NCBI GenBank assembly: GCA_017415455.1
Contig: JAFQGS010000053.1
Location: 1-63,341, forward strand
Direction of reading: 5' to 3'
Length of the DNA stretch: 63,341 nt
From: Prevotella sp.
GTDB lineage: Bacteria; Bacteroidota; Bacteroidia; Bacteroidales; Bacteroidaceae
The position numbers and the translations under genes were made by a program. Shown piece after piece: positions 57,177 through 63,341 of this stretch (position 1 is its first letter; every line of letters begins with the position of its first letter). The notes beneath the pieces are model-generated. The model did no database searches and was not told the DNA's origin. It was given only the letters and a program-made list of their open reading frames with translations.

Positions 57177-57854
57177 ATGAGCGTTTATTATAATGAGCAT
57201 AACAAGGTCTTGGTATCTGTTGACTGCATCATATTTGGATTTGACGAAGGTCAGCTAAAGGTACTCATTGGTCGTCGCAACATGAATCCTGGTTGTGGCC
57301 AATATTCACTATATGGTGGTTTTGTAAGAAGCAACGAGAGTATTGACGACGCTGCCACAAGAGTGCTTTTCGAGCTGACAGGCATCCGCAATATATACAT
57401 GTGCCAGGTTGGAGCATTCGGCAATGTAGACCGAGACCCTGGAGAGCGTGTTGTCTCCATCGCTTATTACGCACTTATAAACGTCAACGACTACGATAAG
57501 AAATTACAGGAACAATATGCCGCCGAATGGGTGAGCATAGACAACGTGCCTTCGTTGTTCTCTGACCATAGCGAAATGCTCAGAAAGGCTCGTAATATGA
57601 TGAAAATGAAAATATCAAATGAGCCAATCAGTTTCAATCTACTTCCAAACCTGTTTACATTGTCACAACTTCAAAGACTATATGAAGCGGTGTATGGCGA
57701 GGAGGTTGACAAGCGAAATTTCAGAAAGCGCATAAACGAGATGGGATTCATCGAGAAAACCGAGTTAATAGACAAGACAGGGTCAAAGCGTGGAGCTCAC
57801 CTATACAGATTCAACAAGAGCGTTTACAAGGAAGACCCTACATTCAAACTTTAA
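57177..57854 (+). CDS. araR: Nudix-type transcriptional regulator AraR
   Basis: The 225-residue protein has an N-terminal Nudix fold (1-140) and a C-terminal winged helix (150-225: [31 protein letters not shown], cited as [14 protein letters not shown]). The Nudix box runs from Gly48 to Ile70, but the catalytic RExxEE reads RVLFEL, so hydrolysis should be lost and the domain likely serves as a sugar sensor. In Bacteroides the homologue in the same operon position is AraR, a repressor relieved by L-arabinose. It lies between the symporter and araD, 11 bases before the latter. Confidence 0.92.
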   Translation: MSVYYNEHNKVLVSVDCIIFGFDEGQLKVLIGRRNMNPGCGQYSLYGGFVRSNESIDDAATRVLFELTGIRNIYMCQVGAFGNVDRDPGERVVSIAYYALINVNDYDKKLQEQYAAEWVSIDNVPSLFSDHSEMLRKARNMMKMKISNEPISFNLLPNLFTLSQLQRLYEAVYGEEVDKRNFRKRINEMGFIEKTELIDKTGSKRGAHLYRFNKSVYKEDPTFKL

Positions 57855-57865
57855 ATTTTAATATT

Positions 57866-58558
57866 ATGTTAGAAGAACTGAAACAGAAAGTATTTCAAGC
57901 AAACCTTGACTTGGTAAAGCAGGGATTGGTTATATTCACATGGGGCAATGTATCTGGTATCGACCGCGAGAAGGGTTTGGTGGTTATCAAGCCAAGTGGT
58001 GTCAGTTATGATGACATGAAAGCCTCAGACATGGTGGTGGTTGACCTTGAGACAGGAAAGGTAGTAGAAGGTGAACTGAATCCTTCGTCTGACACGCCAA
58101 CACACCTTGTGTTATATAAGGCGTTCCCAAACATTCAAGGTGTTGTTCACACACACTCTACTTATGCAACAGCATGGGCGCAGGCAGGTAAGGACATTCC
58201 AAACATAGGAACCACACATGCCGACTATTTCTACAAGGAGATACCTTGCACTGCCGACATGACCAAGGAAGAGGTAGAGGGAGAATATGAACTTGAGACC
58301 GGCAATGTTATTGTCAAGCGTTTTGAAGGAATGAATCCTGACCACACACCAGGTGTATTAGTAAAGAACCACGGTCCATTCAGCTGGGGAAAGAGCCCTG
58401 CCAATGCGGTGTACAACGCAAAAGTGATGGAACAGTGTGCCAAAATGGCATATATATCGTTCACTCTCAACCCAGAGACAACCATGAACCCATTGCTTAT
58501 TGAGAAGCATTATATGCGCAAGCATGGACCTAACGCATATTATGGACAGAAGAAATAA
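57866..58558 (+). CDS. araD: L-ribulose-5-phosphate 4-epimerase
   Basis: AraD turns L-ribulose 5-phosphate into D-xylulose 5-phosphate, the last step of the pathway. The 230-residue class II aldolase-fold protein has [25 protein letters not shown], the zinc-binding [14 protein letters not shown], and the acceptor-side [11 protein letters not shown]. Length is the same as in enteric AraD. It lies 11 bases after araR and 31 before araA. Confidence 0.96.
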   Translation: MLEELKQKVFQANLDLVKQGLVIFTWGNVSGIDREKGLVVIKPSGVSYDDMKASDMVVVDLETGKVVEGELNPSSDTPTHLVLYKAFPNIQGVVHTHSTYATAWAQAGKDIPNIGTTHADYFYKEIPCTADMTKEEVEGEYELETGNVIVKRFEGMNPDHTPGVLVKNHGPFSWGKSPANAVYNAKVMEQCAKMAYISFTLNPETTMNPLLIEKHYMRKHGPNAYYGQKK

Positions 58559-58589
58559 CAAAACTATTAACAATATAAACTAAAGAAAT

Positions 58590-60131
58590 ATGGTAAAAGC
58601 ATTTGAAAACTTAGAAGTTTGGTTTGTAACCGGTGCACAGCTTCTCTACGGAGGTGACGCAGTGGTTCAGGTTGACGGACACTCAAAGGAGATGGTTGAC
58701 GGTTTGAACAACTCCGGCCGCTTGCCTATCAAAGTAGTATATAAAGGAACTGCCAACAGTTCTAAAGAGGTTGTAGATATATTCTCTGCTGCAAACAACG
58801 ACAAGAAGTGCGTCGGTGTTATCACATGGATGCACACTTTCTCTCCAGCAAAGATGTGGATACACGGCCTGCAGATTCTTCACAAGCCCCTACTCCACCT
58901 GCACACTCAGTATAATGCGGAGATTCCATGGAACGATATTGACATGGACTTCATGAACCTCAACCAGAGCGCACATGGTGACCGTGAGTTTGGACATATC
59001 GTTTCCCGCATGCGTATTCGTCGCAAGCTCGTTTGTGGCTATTGGAAAGATGAATACACACAAGACCGCATCGCAGTATGGGAGCGTGTTTGTGCAGCAT
59101 GGGCAGACTCACAGGATATGCTCATCCTACGTTTCGGCGACCAGATGAACAACGTGGCTGTTACCGATGGTGACAAAGTAGCAGCAGAACAGGTTCTCGG
59201 ATATCATGTTGACTATTGTCCTTTCAGCGAGGTTCTAACTTACTTTGACAAGATAAAGGATGAGGAGGTAGATGCTCTTGTTGCTGAATATTTCCAGCTC
59301 TATGACCACGACGCTTCACTTGAGGTAAAGGGTTCCGAGGAATACAAGAAAGTATGGAACGCAGCTAAGGCAGAACTTTCTCTTCGCGCAATATTGAAGG
59401 CTAAGGGTGCTAAGGCATTTACAACCAACTTTGACGACCTTGGCGATGCAAACATCGACGAGACAGGTCATGGATTTGACCAGATTCCAGGTCTCGCATC
59501 TCAGCGCTTGATGGCAGACGGTTATGGTTTCGGTGGTGAAGGCGACTGGAAGACAGCGGCAATGGTTCGTACCATCTGGGTTATGACACAAGGTATGCCT
59601 GGCGGTTGCTCTTTCCTCGAGGACTATACACTCAACTTCAACGGTCAGCAGAGCTCTATCCTCCAGTCACACATGCTTGAGGTTAGTCCGCTGATTGCCA
59701 CAAGCAAGCCACGTCTTGAACTTCACCACTTAGGTATCGGTTATCGCAAGACCCTCACAGCACGTTTGGTATTCACATCTAAGACAGGTCATGGTATTGC
59801 TGCTACAATCGTTGATATGGGCAACCGTTTCCGTATGATTGTAAATGATGTTGATTGCATCGAGCCAAAGCCACTGCCAAAGCTTCCTGTAGCAAGTGCG
59901 TTGTGGATTCCACAGCCCAACTTCGAGGTGGGCGCAGGTTGCTGGATTTACGCAGGCGGTACACATCACAGCGGTTTCTCTTATGACCTTACAGATGAGT
60001 ACTGGCAAGACTTTGCTGAGATAGCTGGCATAGAGTGCCTGATCATTAACAATAACACAACAGTTGATGATTTCCGCAAGGAAATGCGTTTCAATGAGGT
60101 TTACTATATGTTAAACAAATCATTGATGTAA
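58590..60131 (+). CDS. araA: L-arabinose isomerase
   Basis: AraA isomerises L-arabinose to L-ribulose and depends on manganese. The 513-residue protein starts with FENLEVWFVTGAQLLYGGDAV, cited as VWFVTGAQLLYG. Active-site parts are GVITWMHTFSPAKMWI, FGDQMNNVAVTDGDK, the Glu in GEGDWKTAAMVR, and HMLEVSPLIA. Length is slightly above the enteric enzyme (500). A long imperfect hairpin separates it from araB. Confidence 0.97.
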   Translation: MVKAFENLEVWFVTGAQLLYGGDAVVQVDGHSKEMVDGLNNSGRLPIKVVYKGTANSSKEVVDIFSAANNDKKCVGVITWMHTFSPAKMWIHGLQILHKPLLHLHTQYNAEIPWNDIDMDFMNLNQSAHGDREFGHIVSRMRIRRKLVCGYWKDEYTQDRIAVWERVCAAWADSQDMLILRFGDQMNNVAVTDGDKVAAEQVLGYHVDYCPFSEVLTYFDKIKDEEVDALVAEYFQLYDHDASLEVKGSEEYKKVWNAAKAELSLRAILKAKGAKAFTTNFDDLGDANIDETGHGFDQIPGLASQRLMADGYGFGGEGDWKTAAMVRTIWVMTQGMPGGCSFLEDYTLNFNGQQSSILQSHMLEVSPLIATSKPRLELHHLGIGYRKTLTARLVFTSKTGHGIAATIVDMGNRFRMIVNDVDCIEPKPLPKLPVASALWIPQPNFEVGAGCWIYAGGTHHSGFSYDLTDEYWQDFAEIAGIECLIINNNTTVDDFRKEMRFNEVYYMLNKSLM

Positions 60132-60141
60132 TCTCATATAG

Positions 60142-60204
60142 TTCACATTTTACATCTACAGTCGTTGTGGATTTCCGCAGCTTCTGTAGTATGTAAATTG
60201 TGAA
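60142..60204 (+). promoter_or_regulatory. Long hairpin between araA and araB
   Basis: TTCACATTTTACATCTACAG (60142-60161) pairs with the segment 60184-60204, which contains CTGTAG and ATGTAAATTGTGAA, with one mismatch and a bulge. There is no T-run. It lies in the middle of the 107-base gap and could stop partly, be cleaved, or shield the araA message. Confidence 0.65.
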
Positions 60205-60238
60205 TGAATGACATAAAAACATTATAAAACATTACTAC

Positions 60239-61837
60239 ATGACAAGTTCAAGTGCAAAAACGATAATAGAGTCTGGAAAGGCAATACTGGGCATTGAGTT
60301 CGGCTCAACACGCATCAAAGCCGTTTTGATAGACCAGGAAAATAAACCAATAGCACAAGGTAGTCATGAGTGGGAGAACCAACTCGTTGACGGTTTATGG
60401 ACATATAGTATTGATGCTATTTGGAATGGTGTTCAGGATTGTTATGCTGACCTGAGAGCGAACGTGAAGAAATTATACGACACAGAGATTGAGACTCTCG
60501 CAGCAATTGGTATCAGCGCTATGATGCACGGATACATGGCATTCAACGAGAAGAACGAGATTCTTGTGCCTTTCCGTACTTGGAGAAACACAAACACAGG
60601 CAAGGCGGCTGCAGAATTGTCTGAGTTGTTTGTTTATAACATTCCTCTAAGATGGAGTATCTCACATCTGTATCAGTGCATCCTGGAGGACAATGACCAT
60701 GTGAAAGACATAAAATACCTCACTACACTTGCAGGATATATACACTGGCAGATAACAGGAGAGAAGGTGCTTGGCATTGGAGACGCATCTGGTATGTTAC
60801 CTATTGACCCGGAGACAAAGAACTACTCTTCTGACATGATGGAGAAGTTCAATAATCTTGTTGCTCCAAAAGGTTATGCTTGGAAGTTACAGGACATTCT
60901 CCCTAAGGTGCTTGTTGCCGGTGAAGGAGCTGGTTGTCTTACAGAGGAAGGAGCCAAACTGCTTGATGTGTCAGGCAACCTAAAGGCAGGAGTACCTGTA
61001 TGTCCTCCTGAAGGTGATGCAGGAACTGGTATGGTTGCGACAAACGCCGTTAAGCAACGCACAGGAAACGTATCTGCAGGAACATCTTCTTTCTCTATGA
61101 TTGTTTTGGAGAAGGACCTCTCTAAGCCATACGAGATGATTGACATGGTGACAACTCCTGACGGAAGCCTTGTAGCAATGGTTCACTGTAACAACTGCAC
61201 ATCAGATCTTAACGCATGGGTTGGTTTGTTCAAGGAGTATCAGGAACTTCTCGGTATTCCTGTAGATATGAACGAGGTATATGGGAAACTATACAACAAT
61301 GCATTAAATGGTGATTCAGATTGTGGCGGATTGATTTCATACAACTATATCTCCGGTGAACCTCTGACTGGTCTTGCTGAAGGTCGTCCTTTGTTTGTTC
61401 GTTCTGCCAACGACAAGTTCAATCTCGCCAACTTCATCCGCACACATCTTTATGCATCAGTAGGCGTGTTGAAACTTGGCAACGACATCCTTTTCAACGA
61501 TGAGAAGGTGGGTGTTGACAGAATAACAGGTCATGGAGGACTCTTCAAGACAAAAGGTGTCGGTCAGAGAATACTTGCCGCTGCCATCAACTCACCAATC
61601 TCTGTAATGGAGACAGCAGGAGAAGGTGGAGCATGGGGTATCGCCCTACTTGCATCATTCCTCGTGAACAACAACGGACAGAGTCTTGCCGACTATCTTG
61701 ATAATGTTGTCTTTGCAGGTGACGCAGGCGTGGAAATCAAGCCTACTGCGGAAGATGTTGCCGACTTCAACAAATATTTCGAGAATTACAAGGCTTGTCT
61801 TGCTATTGAAGAGGCTGCCGGAAAGGCACAGAACTGA
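60239..61837 (+). CDS. araB: FGGY-family L-ribulokinase
   Basis: AraB phosphorylates L-ribulose. The 532-residue protein has the FGGY two-domain fold: ILGIEFGSTRIKAVLID for the first phosphate loop, AIGISAMMHGYMAF with the catalytic region, and the C-terminal ITGHGGLFKTKGVGQRILAAAI with ETAGEGGAWGIALLAS. It belongs to the Bacteroidetes branch of ribulokinases, which differs from enteric AraB, so substrate is inferred from its place after araA and araD. Confidence 0.9.
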   Translation: MTSSSAKTIIESGKAILGIEFGSTRIKAVLIDQENKPIAQGSHEWENQLVDGLWTYSIDAIWNGVQDCYADLRANVKKLYDTEIETLAAIGISAMMHGYMAFNEKNEILVPFRTWRNTNTGKAAAELSELFVYNIPLRWSISHLYQCILEDNDHVKDIKYLTTLAGYIHWQITGEKVLGIGDASGMLPIDPETKNYSSDMMEKFNNLVAPKGYAWKLQDILPKVLVAGEGAGCLTEEGAKLLDVSGNLKAGVPVCPPEGDAGTGMVATNAVKQRTGNVSAGTSSFSMIVLEKDLSKPYEMIDMVTTPDGSLVAMVHCNNCTSDLNAWVGLFKEYQELLGIPVDMNEVYGKLYNNALNGDSDCGGLISYNYISGEPLTGLAEGRPLFVRSANDKFNLANFIRTHLYASVGVLKLGNDILFNDEKVGVDRITGHGGLFKTKGVGQRILAAAINSPISVMETAGEGGAWGIALLASFLVNNNGQSLADYLDNVVFAGDAGVEIKPTAEDVADFNKYFENYKACLAIEEAAGKAQN

Positions 61838-61865
61838 TAATTAATAATTATATAAGGTGAACAGG

Positions 61866-61886
61866 CATGGGATTTTCAAGTCCCAT
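61866..61886 (+). promoter_or_regulatory. Small hairpin between araB and GH51 gene
   Basis: ATGGGA pairs with TCCCAT around eight bases, 29 bases after the araB stop. It has no T-run. Confidence 0.4.
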
Positions 61887-61911
61887 ACGTATATAATATT
61901 ATAAATATCTT

Positions 61912-63341
61912 ATGAGAATAATCAAATCAATACTTGTCTTGATGATGTCTGCATTTCCGCTATTGTCTATAGCTGGAAACGCAAAGGCTAAGGTGTATAC
62001 TAATGAGGGCAAGCAGAAGATACACAAAGAGATATACGGACAATTTGCCGAGCACCTTGGAACATGTATATATGGTGGACTTTGGGTTGGGAAAAACTCA
62101 CAGATTCCCAACACCGAAGGCTACCGTAATGATGTTCTTGCAGCACTTAAGAACCTGCAGATACCGGTTTTACGCTGGCCAGGAGGCTGTTTTGCTGATG
62201 AGTATCACTGGATGGACGGCATTGGTCCTTCTGATGAGAGACCAAAGATGCAGAACAACAACTGGGGCGGAACCATAGAAGATAACAGTTTCGGAACACA
62301 TGAGTTTCTCAATCTCTGCGAGATGCTCGGATGCGAACCATATATAAGTGGTAACGTAGGAAGCGGAACTGTAGAGGAATTAGCCAAATGGGTAGAGTAC
62401 ATGACCAGCGATGGTGACACTCCTATGGCAAACCTGAGACGTAAGAATGGCAGAGACAAAGCATGGAATGTGGAATATCTTGGTATTGGCAATGAAAGTT
62501 GGGGATGTGGTGGCAACATGCGACCAGAGTATTACAGCGACTTATATCGCCGATATTCAACATATTGCCGCAATTACGACGGCAACAAATTGTATAAGAT
62601 TGCAAGCGGAGCAAGCGATTACGATTTCAATTGGACTAAAGTTCTAATGGCTAATGTAGGACATCGCATGCACGGACTCTCGCTACACTACTACACAGTG
62701 GCAGGATGGAACGGGAGCAAAGGCAGTGCTACGGTCTTTAATGCAGATGAATATTATTGGACATTGGGAAAATGCCTTGAGATTGATAATGTCATCTCAA
62801 GACATAAGGAGATAATGAACCAAAGAGACCCTGACAAGAGGATCGGTCTTATGATGGACGAATGGGGAACATGGTGGGATGAGGAGCCGGGAACCATCTG
62901 CGGCCATCTCTATCAACAGAACTCAATGCGCGATGCTATTGTCGCCGCCCTATCACTAAATGTTTTTCACAAACACACCGACAGATTGCGAATGGCTAAC
63001 ATAGCACAGCTGGCAAACGTACTTCAAAGTATGATTCTAACAAGTCAGGAAGGAACAGGCAGTATGGTGCTTACTCCTACATACCACATCTTTGAAATGT
63101 ACAAGCCATTCCAAGAGGCAACATATCTCCCTGTTAAAACCGAATGCGACACCCTCATAGTGCGCCATGATATGAAGAAGCCTATTGACACCGCAACAGA
63201 GAAAGGTTACAGGAAGCTGCCACTCGTCAGCATCTCTGCAGCAAGAACATCCTCTAACAGTATTATTCTCTCGTTGGTAAATGTCTCCTTAGACAGAAGT
63301 CAGGAATATGAGATAAACCTTGACGGCATATCTGAGATAAA
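61912..63341 (+). CDS. GH51 alpha-L-arabinofuranosidase, 3' end missing
   Basis: The reading frame runs 476 codons from ATG 61912 to the window edge without a stop. A signal peptide (MRIIKSILVLMMSAFPLLSIAG) directs export. The (beta/alpha)8 domain has IYGQFAEHLGTCIYGGLW, LRWPGGCFADEYHW, the acid/base Glu195 in GIGNESWG and the nucleophile Glu317 in MMDEWGTWW, all GH51 features. It releases arabinofuranosyl residues from arabinan or arabinoxylan and so supplies the sugar used by the preceding genes. The final C-terminal beta-sandwich (NVSLDRSQEYEI) is cut by the window end. Confidence 0.95.
   Translation, partial: MRIIKSILVLMMSAFPLLSIAGNAKAKVYTNEGKQKIHKEIYGQFAEHLGTCIYGGLWVGKNSQIPNTEGYRNDVLAALKNLQIPVLRWPGGCFADEYHWMDGIGPSDERPKMQNNNWGGTIEDNSFGTHEFLNLCEMLGCEPYISGNVGSGTVEELAKWVEYMTSDGDTPMANLRRKNGRDKAWNVEYLGIGNESWGCGGNMRPEYYSDLYRRYSTYCRNYDGNKLYKIASGASDYDFNWTKVLMANVGHRMHGLSLHYYTVAGWNGSKGSATVFNADEYYWTLGKCLEIDNVISRHKEIMNQRDPDKRIGLMMDEWGTWWDEEPGTICGHLYQQNSMRDAIVAALSLNVFHKHTDRLRMANIAQLANVLQSMILTSQEGTGSMVLTPTYHIFEMYKPFQEATYLPVKTECDTLIVRHDMKKPIDTATEKGYRKLPLVSISAARTSSNSIILSLVNVSLDRSQEYEINLDGISEI

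Overview
The window looks like chromosomal DNA of a Bacteroidales bacterium, most likely Prevotellaceae (Prevotella sensu lato). The reasons are the recurring Bacteroidetes promoter form (TTTG about 19-20 bases ahead of TAnnTTTG), the lack of Shine-Dalgarno sequences, a type IX secretion (T9SS) type C-terminal domain, Bacteroidetes-specific families (DUF3078, DUF4494, PorT-like barrels, LysM plus PBP1 lipoprotein-like proteins, EFR1), and an arabinose operon built as in Bacteroides with a Nudix-type AraR. Species cannot be fixed from the sequence alone. No tRNA, rRNA, CRISPR array, insertion sequence, integrase or phage gene was recognised.

Layout. 1-9.9 kb: end of a lipoprotein gene, mazG, valS, a DUF3078 outer membrane protein, yidC and an S9 peptidase. 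10-14.4 kb: an MFS transporter gene broken by two in-frame stops, then a protein made of two tandem uroporphyrinogen-decarboxylase/MtaA-like domains. 14.4-18 kb (minus): an apparent three-gene operon encoding a LysM/periplasmic-binding-fold protein, a PorT-like barrel and a POT peptide transporter. 18-26 kb: a gliding-motility C-terminal domain protein followed closely by uvrA; pgk; a glycosyltransferase with mtaB. 26-31.6 kb: a tiny lipoprotein, a small membrane protein, a Wza-like export protein, uxaC, L-asparaginase and rubrerythrin. 31.8-45.6 kb: truA with a drug/metabolite transporter, dapA, comEC, an EFR1 ferredoxin, an M6 protease, a flavodoxin-like protein, a menA-hypothetical-DUF4494-yggS operon, an HD protein, a cyclophilin and an RluA-type synthase. 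45.8-50.7 kb: an ABC-F protein, grpE-dnaJ and folC.

50.9-63.3 kb is a sugar utilisation block: galM-galK for galactose, then a lipoprotein aldose 1-epimerase, a sodium/solute symporter, AraR, araD, araA, araB and a secreted GH51 arabinofuranosidase cut by the window end. The enzymes make a complete route from arabinose-containing glycan to D-xylulose 5-phosphate: release by GH51, mutarotation, uptake, isomerisation (AraA), phosphorylation (AraB), epimerisation (AraD), with AraR as the likely local repressor.

The most unusual signal is not a protein system. Five intergenic regions carry short tandem repeats with a period of exactly 22 bases, each directly after (or overlapping) the terminator of a plus-strand gene. 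Several loci share an AAGTAT-GTTTA type core, and two loci 27 kb apart share an exact 18-mer. Other notable points are the double MtaA-like protein, the ABC-F protein with one intact and one wholly degenerate composite ATP site, the split MFS gene, and a gene that appears to be transcribed without a leader.
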